NCBI RefSeq assembly: GCF_009299835.1 | Contig: NZ_VKCZ01000012.1 | Span: 121,162-185,161 of the forward strand | Length of the DNA stretch: 64,000 nucleotides | Reading direction: 5' to 3' | DNA from: Microlunatus speluncae | GTDB taxonomy: Bacteria; Actinomycetota; Actinomycetes; Propionibacteriales; Propionibacteriaceae | The notes under the pieces: model-generated | What the model was told of the DNA's origin: nothing | Databases searched by the model: none | Seen by the model: the letters and a program-made list of their open reading frames with translations, nothing else | Program-made: the position numbers and the translations under genes | Shown here: piece after piece, positions 17,685-27,020 of the stretch | Position numbering within the stretch: the stretch's first letter is position 1 | Layout of the letters: each line of letters begins with the position of its first letter

Positions 17685-18779
17685 CTACAGCGCTCGCAGG
17701 TGTCCTCGGGATGTTGGTACCGCGGCTTGCTGCTCGCGGATTGATCGGAGGTGTTCGGCGAACGTGTTGGTTCCCTCGACGGTGGCCAGGAACGTGTTGA
17801 GTTCCTCGTCGGTGAGCGCCGCGGCGAGCTCGGCGGCGTCGTAGTGAGTCCACCACTCTGTGAGCTCGGTCCAGGTCACCAAGAAGGCGCGTACTGGGTA
17901 CTGGGCAGGCACCTCCACGCGCGCCGGAGGAGTCGAGGGTGCGCGCCTCGTGTGCCGCTTTCCGGTTGATGCCTTGACCCGGGCGACGGCTTCGGCAGCC
18001 AGCCGGTGCAGATCGTTGGTCCGGTCTGACCGACCCCGGATCCCGTCCACTTCCTTCTGCGCACGTTCCCGGTCCACCTCCGTGGTCGCCGGGTGGGTGA
18101 TGATCTCTTCAAGCTCTGCCAGAACCAGCTCGGCACGAGTGCGTTGGTGCGCTGCCGTGATCGATCCGCCGGAATCGATGGTCTGCAACTCTTCTCGAGC
18201 TCGCTCCTTGACGCTGTCCGGTTGTGACTCATCGTCGGCAAGCTGTTCGAGTTCGCTGATGCGTTCCATGGTCGTGTAGGAGTTGCGGCCGGTCACCATC
18301 TGAGCCGCCTGACGCCGCACCGCACCGCCGGCGGTCGGTGACGGTGATGCCACCGTGGCAGCACCGTCAGTTCCTGGCTGGTGGTCGGAGCTGAAACGGG
18401 TGGCGGCCTGCCGACGACCGGCGTCTTCGGCCAGCAGCTGCTTGAGTTCGCGATACAGGGCGGCTGCCTCACGCTGAGTGAGGGGCTTGTGGAGGTTGTT
18501 GTCGTCCTGCTCGGCCATGAGCTGCCCCAGGCGGTCGGAAAGACCAGCGCGGACCCAGACGTTGACGGTGTGCCAGCCGAGTTGCCGGATGGCCGCGATC
18601 CGGCGCGCGCCGCAGACGAGGAGCCCGTCGGGAGTCACCGTCGGTGGCTGCAGGAGCCCGTCCCGCTCGATCGAGGCGGCCAGCGCGTCGAGGTCGCCCA
18701 GGTCGATGCGGTGCCGTTTCCCGACAACAATCGACTCGAGCGCTCGTTCCAGCTCGATGTGTCCGTCCCGACCGGTCAT
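17685..18779 (-). CDS. ParB-like N-terminal domain protein
   Basis: The N-terminal 100 residues match the ParB/sulfiredoxin fold: LDALAASIERDGLLQPPTVTPDG, then LLVCGARRIAAIRQLGW (the GARR motif, equivalent to GERR of ParB). A helix-turn-helix-like region follows at LTQREAAALYRELKQLLAED, and the C-terminal half is helical. It may serve in partition or regulation of the element. The ATG overlaps the preceding gene's stop (ATGA). Confidence 0.8.
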   Translation of the reverse strand: MTGRDGHIELERALESIVVGKRHRIDLGDLDALAASIERDGLLQPPTVTPDGLLVCGARRIAAIRQLGWHTVNVWVRAGLSDRLGQLMAEQDDNNLHKPLTQREAAALYRELKQLLAEDAGRRQAATRFSSDHQPGTDGAATVASPSPTAGGAVRRQAAQMVTGRNSYTTMERISELEQLADDESQPDSVKERAREELQTIDSGGSITAAHQRTRAELVLAELEEIITHPATTEVDRERAQKEVDGIRGRSDRTNDLHRLAAEAVARVKASTGKRHTRRAPSTPPARVEVPAQYPVRAFLVTWTELTEWWTHYDAAELAAALTDEELNTFLATVEGTNTFAEHLRSIREQQAAVPTSRGHLRAL

Positions 18780-19654
18780 CTGGCTTTGCTTCCGTGGCGG
18801 GGGACTGACAGCGACACGGCCAGCACGAGGTCGTCATCACGCAAGAGGACTGGGACAGACTCACCGATGAGCAGCCGCAGCAGGACGCCGCGGCCCGTGC
18901 TGGTAGCGGCGTAGGCCGGATTCGGGTTGCCCAGCAACGCCTTCAGCAGCGCCGACCAGGATGGGCCCGGAAGGTCGAGCAGGGCGCGGGCGTGCATGTC
19001 CCGGCGCAGGCTCTCATAGGCGGTCTGCCGGGTGCCGGCTCGGGTGAGCGCTGCGCACACATGTTCCACGGAGGCCCGAGCGCTCTCGGTCGGCCATCCC
19101 AGGAGGGTGAGCAGGTTGATCGCATCCTCGACCACCAAGGTCGCTGTCGCCGACACTCTCGAGTGGTCCTCGACTTCACCGATTCCTGCGTCGTGCTCGT
19201 TGAACACCCGGAACGCGGGATGGAAGTCGATCAAGGGACTCTGGCGGTCGCCGAAGCGCTCGGCATCGTGGCCCGCCGACACGTGCGGGCGCCGGGCCTG
19301 GTGGGTCGAGCACAGCAGTCCCTGGGCACGTTCCTCAGCGATGCAGGTGATTCGTACTGCGTGTGTGATCACCGCCCAAGGATCATTCGCGTACCGGACG
19401 GCCTTCGTGCGCATGACGTCGAAGGCGGCGCTGGCGGCTTCCCACGGATCCAGCCCATGCTTGCGCGCCAACGATGAGTACTTCTCCGCAGCGAACTCCA
19501 TCAGGTCGGTGGCCATCGGATCGAGCTCCCAAGCCCTGGCCCCGGCGTCGTGAAGACGCTGTAACAGCGACCTCAGACCCTCGCGAGTGGTGAAGTCCTC
19601 GACATTCTCTCCGCGATCCACAGTTCTGTTGGGCCTCGTGCCAGTTGGTTTCAT
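18776..19654 (-). CDS. Hypothetical element-encoded protein (292 aa)
   Basis: The ATG at 19654 is preceded by a strong AGGAGGTG site seven bases upstream. The protein contains a segment WEAASAAFDVMRTKAVRYANDPWAVITHAVRITC and a C-terminal part that resembles replication-control or sigma-like helical domains, but I cannot assign a family. It is coupled to the ParB-like gene and is probably a regulator or maintenance factor of the element. Confidence 0.6.
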   Translation of the reverse strand: MKPTGTRPNRTVDRGENVEDFTTREGLRSLLQRLHDAGARAWELDPMATDLMEFAAEKYSSLARKHGLDPWEAASAAFDVMRTKAVRYANDPWAVITHAVRITCIAEERAQGLLCSTHQARRPHVSAGHDAERFGDRQSPLIDFHPAFRVFNEHDAGIGEVEDHSRVSATATLVVEDAINLLTLLGWPTESARASVEHVCAALTRAGTRQTAYESLRRDMHARALLDLPGPSWSALLKALLGNPNPAYAATSTGRGVLLRLLIGESVPVLLRDDDLVLAVSLSVPRHGSKAR

Positions 19655-19734
19655 CTTCGGGCACCTCCTGTCAGACAGGTGCTCCGGCAGGTCCCAGAGA
19701 GTCGTCGTAGCGGCGCCCACAACCTCGCCCTGCC

Positions 19735-20181
19735 TTAGTGCAGACCGACGGCAGCCCGACTGGCTGCTGCCTGAGTGCGATCGCGATGGCCGAATGCTGA
19801 CAGCGGCGGCAGCTTCCCCAGTCGTCCTCCGATGGCCTGAACGCCAGCGGCGGGGCTGGATCGCAGGCGCCGTACGAACTCGATGTTGAAGTCGAGACCA
19901 CGCCCGGCCAGGTCGCCTGCCGTTCGGTTGATCAAGTCAGTCGCTCGAACCCACTGGATGCTCCGCCCGGCGGTGTGCGCGGGCAACCGATTCGGATCGT
20001 GTCGACGTGCGGGTTCCGTGAGGTGCTTGATCGAATCCGGGTTCTCCGCGACTCTGCGTCTCAAGTAGTCGACGTCAATTGGTGCCAGGTCGGCAGGTGA
20101 ACTGGCCGTGGCCCATGGCGGATCTACCTGCGCCGGTAGGGGATTGATCCGTCCTGTTTGATCTTGGTCCGAATTGATCAT
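19735..20181 (-). CDS. Hypothetical element-encoded protein (148 aa)
   Basis: The ATG at 20181 overlaps the stop of the DUF2637 gene in ATGA. The product is polar and charged, with VDYLRRRVAENPDSIKHL and a C-terminal helical part. No family is recognised. The coupling to its neighbour supports expression. Confidence 0.5.
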   Translation of the reverse strand: MINSDQDQTGRINPLPAQVDPPWATASSPADLAPIDVDYLRRRVAENPDSIKHLTEPARRHDPNRLPAHTAGRSIQWVRATDLINRTAGDLAGRGLDFNIEFVRRLRSSPAAGVQAIGGRLGKLPPLSAFGHRDRTQAAASRAAVGLH

Positions 20182-20921
20182 GTCCGTGCCTTCGAATCCT
20201 TGGCTTCCGATGGATCGGTGTTCTGTGCTTGGCGTTGATCGAGATGGGCAAACCAACGGCCAATGGTCGAGGGGTGGACTGAAAGCTCGCGGGCGATGGC
20301 CTTGTTGCGCCACCCCTGGTGTCGCAAGGCCAATGCCCGGGCCCGTCGGTCGCCAGAGTCGATGCTCCTTGAGACTTTGGGCCTTGCGATCCGACCCGAT
20401 CCATCGGTTGCGCGATCAGCATCGGCATCAGTGGGCGCCGATGTGCGGCCGCCGAGGTCGGATGTCCCATCCAACAGGCTGATGTCAGCAAGCCTGGACG
20501 GGCGAGACCAAGGACGGTCCTCTCTCTGGGTGAGGATCACGGTCAGGTGGGTGATCGCCAAGAGCACGACCGGTGGAACCGAGGCGACCGAGGCGGCGAG
20601 TACAGGCGGCACACTGACATCCGCAGCTACGACCGCATGGAGCGCGTTCGCCGTGACGGAGACTGATGCGCCACCGATCAGCAGGGCCCACGGATACCAG
20701 GCGGCCCGATCTCCGGCCAAAGCCACAACTGCAACCGTCGCGGTCACGATGATCCCGTCCACGATCAAGGGCCAGGCCCAGGCCTGTCCGGCATCGATTC
20801 CGGACCGAGTCGCCAAATCAGCCAGCGAGGTGAAGCTCAGCCAGAACGCCCCTGCGGCAATGAATACGGTTCCGGCGACGGCGGTGGTGACGGCCCAGCT
20901 CCGGCCTGGCGGTCTGATCAT
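20178..20921 (-). CDS. DUF2637 membrane protein with C-terminal HTH-like segment
   Basis: Four hydrophobic helices in the first 140 residues (for example AVAGTVFIAAGAFWLSFTSLA and WPLIVDGIIVTATVAVVAL) match the DUF2637/SpdB-like family, with the intramembrane aspartate (VDG) typical of it. The last 60 residues contain RARALALRHQGWRNKAIARE and LSVHPSTIGRWFAHL, a helix-turn-helix-like module fused to the membrane part. Such proteins occur in mycelial and conjugative elements of actinobacteria. The stop and start overlap both neighbours. Confidence 0.82.
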   Translation of the reverse strand: MIRPPGRSWAVTTAVAGTVFIAAGAFWLSFTSLADLATRSGIDAGQAWAWPLIVDGIIVTATVAVVALAGDRAAWYPWALLIGGASVSVTANALHAVVAADVSVPPVLAASVASVPPVVLLAITHLTVILTQREDRPWSRPSRLADISLLDGTSDLGGRTSAPTDADADRATDGSGRIARPKVSRSIDSGDRRARALALRHQGWRNKAIARELSVHPSTIGRWFAHLDQRQAQNTDPSEAKDSKART

Positions 20922-21841
20922 GGCAACCCTTGGCGTGCCGACACCGAGCGGTGGTGCGAGCGGTGGCCGAACCGGTTGGATTGTTGTTCAGGCGGGTCGC
21001 GATGTGTGACGTCGCGATGGACTGACCGGTAGGCCGATCGCACCGTGGTCGTGATCTCCCGCTCACCCAGTCCCGCCAGACCAGCTGCTGCCGAAAGGAC
21101 ATCCAGAGCATCCGTCGGCGGCACTCCGCTCTCCGCCAGCCGACACGCGGCCCAGAACAGCCCTCGATTCCGCTCTCCCTCGTGACGACTGGATACCCAA
21201 GCCGCCAACCTCGAGGCTTCAGCGTCCCGCAGCGAATCAGACGACCGGGGATGCGGTGTAGGCCGAGGGTCGAGAACCTCCCGGAGTCTTTCCGAATCCA
21301 GTGCCGCGGCCGGCCCGGTATTGACGGTCTCGACTCGGTACGGGAGCGCCGCCCCCGAGATCACCTGCCGTGACGGCGGAACGATGATGTAGCCGCCGCT
21401 GCCGCGGAAGTCAATGCCGGCGCGGGCGGCCTGCCACGATCTCTGCGCCGTGTCCGGAGTGGACGGGTAGTAGGCATGCATCCCACCCGACGGAGTCCGC
21501 ACAAGCAGTTCCCAGCCACCGACCAGGCCCGCCCGGCGGGCACGGTCGAACGATGAGAACCCGTCAACTTGTCCATGCACATCGACATCGATCACGACGA
21601 CACCAGAGACTGCACCGGTGGGTATGCCGATGTTCGCTTGCGGCATCTGTCTCCACCATGCATCGACCCGAGCGATCTCGCTGGTCGCATCGTGGAACCC
21701 GTGCTCGGTCGCCGGCCGCTTCCCATGCGACTCGCACGGGAAAACCGCGACTCCGGCCCGAGCGAGCTCTCGAGCTGCCGCTGCCGGCGGCAACGACTCG
21801 GCCGTCTGAACCAAGACTGACGAAACCGCTCCACGCTCCAT
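20918..21841 (-). CDS. Bifunctional DNA primase/polymerase (prim-pol) domain protein
   Basis: The ATG at 21841 gives 307 residues. AARELARAGVAVFPCESHGKRP, IGIPTGAVSGVVVIDVDVHG and TPSGGMHAYYP are the conserved blocks of the AEP-type bifunctional primase-polymerase domain, including the catalytic DVD pair. The C-terminal part (EGERNRGLFWAACRLAESG) is the accessory helical domain commonly fused to it. It likely initiates DNA synthesis on the transferred or excised element. Upstream in-frame sequence back to 22102 lacks family similarity. Confidence 0.88.
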   Translation of the reverse strand: MERGAVSSVLVQTAESLPPAAAARELARAGVAVFPCESHGKRPATEHGFHDATSEIARVDAWWRQMPQANIGIPTGAVSGVVVIDVDVHGQVDGFSSFDRARRAGLVGGWELLVRTPSGGMHAYYPSTPDTAQRSWQAARAGIDFRGSGGYIIVPPSRQVISGAALPYRVETVNTGPAAALDSERLREVLDPRPTPHPRSSDSLRDAEASRLAAWVSSRHEGERNRGLFWAACRLAESGVPPTDALDVLSAAAGLAGLGEREITTTVRSAYRSVHRDVTHRDPPEQQSNRFGHRSHHRSVSARQGLP

Positions 21842-22218
21842 CCCAATCCCCAACCCCTCAACGTGATCTCGGCTCCCGCAGAGGGCCACGCCATGTGGTC
21901 CTGGGCAATCAGGTGCGCGAGGAACGCCGGAGAAGCCGACGTGACAAGGGGTGTGCGCCGCAGCTGGCAAGACCTTGGGAACTGCGAGCCTCCGAGCTCG
22001 AGGAGCGCTCTTGGCCGTGGCGCCTCGACATCCCTGACGCGCTTCGAGAGATCCTCGTACAGATGCCTGTGCCCAGTCAGAGTGGTCTTGCTCTGGATGC
22101 AAGCAGGTGATGTTGGCATTCGCGTACCCCCTGGAAGAGACAGAACTCGTGTGTGTCTTCGAATGTGATCCGGGCCTATGACAAGAGCTTGCGCTTAATC
22201 CGCGCAGGAGGGGTCACG

Positions 22219-22461
22219 ATGCAACGCAATCTGTGGAAAACTCCCAGACTTCACGCCAACTTGACCGCCACGGGCAACACTGTGCGGTCCTGGGACAACA
22301 CTCATGCGTCTTGCACAACACAGCAGGGATCGAATCATTCATTCAATGAGTCAAGCATGTGTGTCACAAGCCTTGAATGGTCTCGAAACCCGTCCGAAAG
22401 GCGGCAATGCGGCGACACCGTTCGCCCGATGCGATCAATCACGCAGTCGCGTCCGAGATGA
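22219..22461 (+). CDS. Possible small ORF (80 aa) in the divergent gap
   Basis: An ATG is preceded by AGGAGGGG with a five-base spacer, a strong ribosome site, and opens an 80-codon frame on the plus strand. The predicted product is polar (MQRNLWKTPRLHANLTATGN at the start) and resembles nothing I know. The surrounding 21842-22639 stretch (about 800 bp) otherwise shows no supportable gene. It has lower GC and contains a short TCATTCATTCAATGAG patch, so it may be the control region of the transfer operon. Confidence 0.3.
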   Translation: MQRNLWKTPRLHANLTATGNTVRSWDNTHASCTTQQGSNHSFNESSMCVTSLEWSRNPSERRQCGDTVRPMRSITQSRPR

Positions 22462-22639
22462 CCTGGACGGCATCCAATGAGATCATCTGATCTTGATCAG
22501 GTGGCGTGACCTCTTCGTCAACAGTAGTCGTGCCCAGCGACTCTTGTATGCCGATGGGAGGCTCGTGATCATGGTAGCTCCGCAACGCTGCGGTGAACTT
22601 GTTGATCTTGGTCATTCAGCGTTCCCAGGGTGGCGACCA

Positions 22640-22912
22640 TCAGTGGCGGGCTGCCCGCTCTCGGATGGCGCGTGGTTGGGTAGGATCGGTCCGGGCGTTC
22701 CCAGCGCCTAGCTTGGGTCGGCGCCGCCCGACGCGTCGAGCGACACCGACATACGGTGCGATAGCCTATTCGAGTGACTTCCAGCTTTTGTTGGCCAAGT
22801 CGATCTCATACTCGACGCCATCGAGAGTGAAAGTGAAGGTCCCACCTTGTCCATCCTTGATCGACTTCCCGTCGAAATCGTCCTCGAACAGTGTGACGAT
22901 CTTCTGTGCCAT
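22640..22912 (-). pseudogene. lsr2 family gene broken by an in-frame amber codon
   Basis: The minus strand from the ATG at 22912 reads MAQKIVTLFEDDFDGKSI then FTFTLDGVEYEIDLANK, which is the N-terminal oligomerisation domain of the nucleoid protein Lsr2. A TAG at 22766-22768 stops it after 48 residues. In the same frame the code continues with YVGVARRVGRRRPK and PRAIRERAAR, recognisable as the Lsr2 linker and the start of the C-terminal DNA-binding domain, before a second stop at 22640. The remaining domain is lost. If translated, the 48-residue fragment could still pair with intact Lsr2. Confidence 0.8.
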
Positions 22913-23034
22913 TCCTATGCCTCTCAGTGGAATAGATCTAGGCGCAGGGGTACTGTCACATGAGGTATCGGCGCGACTTTCTGGAATTGGGTCTGTCTAA
23001 CGGACAGTGCAGCCGCGCCGATGAATTGGTCTCT

Positions 23035-24099
23035 TCACATTCGTCTCGGATGAACCAGTGGGGCCGGGACTCCGTTCAACGCTGGGGGAACCTTCTTGAC
23101 CACGGCATCCTTGGTGGCGGGAGTGTCGAGACCTGGCGGAACCCCATTACTGACCTGGATCGTAGAGAGCGAGTCGAGGATTCGCACCGCGGTCGCGCGG
23201 ACCCGCTCGCCGGTCGCTTGGATCACCTCGCCCGGGGACTTGCCTTCGACCTCGGTCGCCCAACTGGTCACGTACGGGATCGTGTAGGCCGCGGTGTCGA
23301 GTCCATGAGCAGCCCCGATCATGAGTGCAACCGATTCAGCTTCGACCTCAGCGATTCCACGATGCGTAACCGCATCGGGGTGTTGGGGTCCGTGCAGCAT
23401 CACGTGAGCCAACTCGTGCGCGAGGGTCTTGGTCTGTGCGGCAGGATCCATGTTCTCGCGCACAGTCACTGTGTGAAGCGCGTAATTCGTGATTCCGTTC
23501 GCGCCGCCGATCATGTCCTGACTTGGCACCCGAAGCAGGGTGAATCCTTGGCGATGAACCAGATCCGACAGTCCCTGCCACAGCCCCGGTGGGGCCTCAC
23601 CCGCGAGGACTTGCGGCGAGGGATGCTCCGGGACTGGTTCGCCGGAGGTCTGGGACACGTCCCAGACGTAGGCCGGCTTGATCCCGATCATCCGACGGCG
23701 CAGAACCTCTCCGGGTCGCGGCGCTTCGTTGCGGCCGAGGCGGCGCCACGATGCAGGATTGCCGGGAGTAGAACTGGCGAATCGCGCAGTAACGGGAGCC
23801 TGGATCACGTATCCCGATTGCCCTCTGCCCACCTGCCGGCCAAGCACTTGCCATTGCTTGAAACCGGCGACATACGTTGGGGCCGGGTCCGGCACGCGTC
23901 CCTGCTCGTACGCCGCAAGGTGCTGAGACCAGATCAACAGAGTGTTGTTGAACGAGCGGGCGCGGAACCTGGCTGAGAACTCGAGCGCCCGACGCCACTC
24001 CTGTCCGGTGACCAACGACTCGACCGCCGCCGTCAGCCTCTGATGCAACGCATCCAGCTTCGCTTCCCGTTCACCGCGTACTGTGCCTTCCCTAACCAT
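23035..24099 (-). CDS. ArdC-like anti-restriction protein with zinc-peptidase motif
   Basis: The ATG at 24099 has a GGAGG site eight bases upstream and gives 354 residues. The N-terminal domain (LEFSARFRARSFNNTLLIWSQ, VAGFKQWQVLGRQVGRGQSG) matches the ArdC single-strand-binding domain. The C-terminal domain has TLAHELAHVMLHG with the HExxH-type zinc site and EVEAESVALMIGAAHGLD, as in IrrE/ImmA peptidases. ArdC proteins protect incoming single-stranded DNA from host restriction, which suits a conjugative element. Confidence 0.85.
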   Translation of the reverse strand: MVREGTVRGEREAKLDALHQRLTAAVESLVTGQEWRRALEFSARFRARSFNNTLLIWSQHLAAYEQGRVPDPAPTYVAGFKQWQVLGRQVGRGQSGYVIQAPVTARFASSTPGNPASWRRLGRNEAPRPGEVLRRRMIGIKPAYVWDVSQTSGEPVPEHPSPQVLAGEAPPGLWQGLSDLVHRQGFTLLRVPSQDMIGGANGITNYALHTVTVRENMDPAAQTKTLAHELAHVMLHGPQHPDAVTHRGIAEVEAESVALMIGAAHGLDTAAYTIPYVTSWATEVEGKSPGEVIQATGERVRATAVRILDSLSTIQVSNGVPPGLDTPATKDAVVKKVPPALNGVPAPLVHPRRM

Positions 24100-24112
24100 C
24101 CTTCGTCCTCCA

Positions 24113-24244
24113 TCACAATTGGCCGATCGCTTCGCGATCACCAGGTGCGCCCTCCGCCTCCACCGCAACGCACTCGCGGCGACCGCATGGCGGCGCCTGG
24201 AGCATCAGATCGGCGGCGAAGTGTCTGGGATCCCCGATTTTCAT
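24113..24244 (-). CDS. Possible small ORF upstream of the ArdC gene (43 aa)
   Basis: An ATG at 24244 opens 43 codons (MKIGDPRHFAADLMLQAPPC at the start) that end 13 bp before the ArdC start. There is no clear ribosome binding site. It is listed because spacing and orientation suit an operon with the ArdC gene. It has no known relative, and the rest of the gap to 24346 shows nothing. Confidence 0.2.
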   Translation of the reverse strand: MKIGDPRHFAADLMLQAPPCGRRECVAVEAEGAPGDREAIGQL

Positions 24245-24346
24245 CTATCTGCGCGGAGGGAGATGGAGTTGATCTTGATCAAGAGATCGTCACTGAACGC
24301 CCACCAACTGCCCCCCGTTCCCTTCCGTGCATGCGAGACCTCCACT

Positions 24347-24853
24347 TCACAAGGTGCGGTCCGTCCTAGTGGGAGATCGTGAGAGGTTCGTTGGCCTACG
24401 TGCCTGTAGAGATTCCATCCCGAACTGGTGATTGGGCGGCAAGATCGCGTCTGCGCGCTCCACTCCGGGATCGCCATCTTGGATGTCCAGCAGTGCCATT
24501 CCGTCGGCTTCCCGGTAGGCGGCCTCAGCCAGCCACTCCGGGAACAGGAACCTGTTCTCAGTCATCAACTCAGGATGGCGAAGACCGTGCTCGTAGGCCT
24601 CGCCAGCGGCCGAGAGGAACGAGATCAACGAGCGCATCGCTTCCAAGACATCGACCTCTGCGCCGACAGCCGATAGCAAGTCCTGAGCCCGGAAGGGCTC
24701 GACACCTACTGCATCGAGATCCGCCACGCGGTAGTCGTAACGTCGTCGAACCGCGCCCTGGACGACCTCGTCGCCCTCGTACCAGATCGAGATCAGCAGC
24801 GATCCGATCTTCAACGTTGCGCCGCCCTGAGGAGTTTGATCATTCACCTCCAC
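24347..24853 (-). CDS. Hypothetical protein (168 aa)
   Basis: A GTG start at 24853 opens a frame with a beta-rich N-terminus (ATLKIGSLLISIWYEGDEVVQG) and a helical centre (LEAMRSLISFLSAAGEAYEHGL). The composition is normal for the region. I do not recognise the family. It is the last gene that looks connected with the conjugative element. The gap from 24854 to 25240 holds no supportable gene. Confidence 0.6.
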   Translation of the reverse strand: MEVNDQTPQGGATLKIGSLLISIWYEGDEVVQGAVRRRYDYRVADLDAVGVEPFRAQDLLSAVGAEVDVLEAMRSLISFLSAAGEAYEHGLRHPELMTENRFLFPEWLAEAAYREADGMALLDIQDGDPGVERADAILPPNHQFGMESLQARRPTNLSRSPTRTDRTL

Positions 24854-25199
24854 AAGGTGCGCAAGCTGATGGAGTGCACCTGCTCTGTAACCCGCGAAGT
24901 TGGGAACTCACGTCATCGTGATCTTGTGCGATCTCTGCCACCTACTGTGTGACTCCTTGCATTCCCGCCTCGGAGGTGGGTCCTTGATGATCAATTTCCC
25001 TGCACTGCTGCTTCGTGTACAAGCCACGCGCACCGCTCTGCCGTTCGGGTGCCTCACCGGTGCCGCCAGTAGAATTACCCTGAGCCAGTTGTGTACGCCG
25101 GAGATGGCGCAGCCGTCGTACACTCGCGGGCTTGCCCGCTGAAGTGGCCGGGCTCACCCCTTTGCGTACCTGGGCGGGCGGTCGAACTCCACGAAGCTC

Positions 25200-26275
25200 C
25201 TGTGTCAGGCAGTTAATACCCGTGGTTGGGTGTTCGTGTTGTTGATCATGGACTTCTGGTCGGTTCGGAGTGCTGCGAAGACGGCATCGGAGAGGCGCCG
25301 GCGGAGCAGCCGAAGACTGGCAACTCGGCCCTTTCCTCGCTCGAACTGCCTGTTGAGGTCTGCCTTGCCGGGGCATTGCCGCGGGCTTGGGTGACAGCGA
25401 TCTTATGAAGCGCGCAGTTCGTGGTCCGGTTGCCGCCGCGATTCAATCGGACCTTGCCTCTGCTCGAACCCGACAACACCGGCACCGGCGCGTGCCGGTG
25501 AAACGGGCGTAGGTGTCCATGTTGCGGAAGCGATGAACACCGGCCGTCTCGCCGACGGTCACCGCAGCGGCCAACACACCGCATCCGGGACCTCCAGCAG
25601 CGAGGGCGCCAGCGTCCGGACCAGTCCGCGGAGTGCCTTCCCAAGTCCGTTGATCTGGCCGGTGAGCTCGGCACAGCGCTCCAACAGGCCGCGAGCGAGG
25701 CGAGCCACCACGCCGTCGAAGCGATCGAGTTCGGCTCGGAGCCCACGGACCAGGCGGAGGCGGCGCAGGCCGCGGTTCGGAATCTGCAGGTCCGAGTCCA
25801 GTTCGTGCAGATGCCAGCGCACCTGAACTGCGATCTTGGCGCGCTGAACCACCAGATCACGACGGTGATCGGACAGCAACTTCACCCCCCGCGAGGGTCC
25901 GTCCAGCTCGGCGATCGGCAGGTTTGGGTGCCGCACCGCAGCAAGGGCCACCGCTTCGGCATCGATCGGATCCGACTTCCCCAACTCCCGGCTCGCCTGC
26001 CGGGAGCCGGCCATCAGCCGGGTCAGCACGCGAACCACCCGGTGCCCGGCCGTCAACAGATCTGACTCCAGCCGCCGAGTCAGATGCCGGCAGTCTTCCA
26101 GTGCAAACCGGAGGTAACCCTCGTTGACATCGGAGAACTGGGCCGCCCATTCGACCAGAGCGAGGTGACGGTCGTCATTGGCGCGCACCGTCTTGGCGCC
26201 CAACCTTCGTCCGACCTCGTCGAGCGCGATCACGGTGTGAGTCTGCTTGTGGGAATCGGCGCCGATCATGACCAT
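25200..26275 (-). pseudogene. IS110-family transposase, frameshifted
   Basis: From 26275 the minus strand encodes MVMIGADSHKQTHTVIALDE, RELGKSDPIDAEAVALAA and VQRAKIAVQVRWHLHELD, the DEDD-type N-terminal domain of IS110 transposases. Near 25560-25590 the frame is lost, and the C-terminal transposase_20 part (GKVRLNRGGNRTTNCALHKI, VTQARGNAPAR) continues in another frame. A second shift near 25350 moves the last part (LRLLRRRLSDAVFAALRTDQ) to a third frame. At least two indels therefore make it inactive. Confidence 0.85.
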
Positions 26276-26504
26276 GACCTCCAAGCCTGCTCGAACGCGA
26301 ATCAGGTGTCCTAGCGCCCGCAAGGCGGGCACGCCTCAATCCAGCGCGGACGATGCCGCGAGCAGGCACCTATCAAGCCATGCACCGCGGACGCCAAGAC
26401 ACCCGACCGGCGCCGCACATCGAGGTCAGCCACCAAGCGCAATGAGGGCCGGTCGGGGCCGTGAAGAAAGGAGCGAACCTCGGCCGGGCAGTCACCCCTC
26501 TGGC

Positions 26505-26798
26505 ATTGATGCCAAGAAAGCCGACGCCGACTTCGCAATCTCATTTCGCTCGGAGTAGATCGGCGTTCTCCTTCTTCGACGCCTCGATCTCAACGATGTC
26601 CTCAGTTCGTATTACCGGCCGCTCACCATGATCAACTTCTGACTGACGGACCCATTTCGGCAGGGTCTCGGTCGGCCCGATTCCGAGCTGACCCGCGATC
26701 GTGCGGATCGCTTCGAACTCGGTCGGATACTCGCCGCGCACCATCGTCTCAGGGCCCAGCCGGACAGCACGCTCCCGCAACTTCGATGGACGTGCCAT
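26505..26798 (-). pseudogene. IS3-family OrfA remnant
   Basis: MARPSKLRERAVRLGPETMV, EFEAIRTIAGQLGIGPTETL and ASKKENADLLRAK match the helix-turn-helix OrfA of an IS3-type element. The frame then breaks and the next segment (EIAKSASAFLASM) continues in another frame to about 26505. It is closely related to the OrfA at 63645, but lacks residues in the N-terminal region. No OrfB remains. Confidence 0.8.
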
Positions 26799-26859
26799 GA
26801 AAACTCCATTCTTCCACCAACTAATTGAAGGCTCCAGGCACTCCGGTGCGGTTTCAATC

Positions 26860-27020
26860 GCGGCCGTACCGATTCGGTCGCGATGAGGGGCGTGGTCAGC
26901 ACTATTCCCAACGGCAGATTGCCCTGCATCAGGGTGGCGTAGGACGGCGAGGTCCGGCCGTGCAGTTCAGCGGGATTCGGCGCATCCGCAATGACTGCGT
27001 CCGGACTGTCATAGGGGCGG
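26860..27020 (-). pseudogene. Duplicated fragment of an MFS transporter gene
   Basis: About 160 bp here matches bases 56491-56657 inside the MFS gene in the same orientation, with short indels that break the frame. Shared blocks include CGGCCGTACCGATTCGGTCG and GGCGCATCCGCAATGACTGC. Read on the minus strand it yields SLRMRRIP and MQGNLPLGIVLTTPLIATE, equivalent to the MFS segment around its eleventh helix. It has no flanking transporter sequence. Confidence 0.85.

Noticed and set aside
21842..22119. Minus-strand gene upstream of the primase
   Set aside because: Both long minus-strand frames lack ribosome sites and family similarity, and they run into the primase gene in the wrong frame or as an extension.
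22960..23976. Plus-strand frame of 338 codons opposite the ArdC-like gene
   Set aside because: The minus strand carries clear ArdC and HELAH motifs, while the plus frame has none.
24942..25376. Minus-strand frame of 144 codons
   Set aside because: Its second half is an off-frame reading of the IS110 remnant and the rest shows no similarity.
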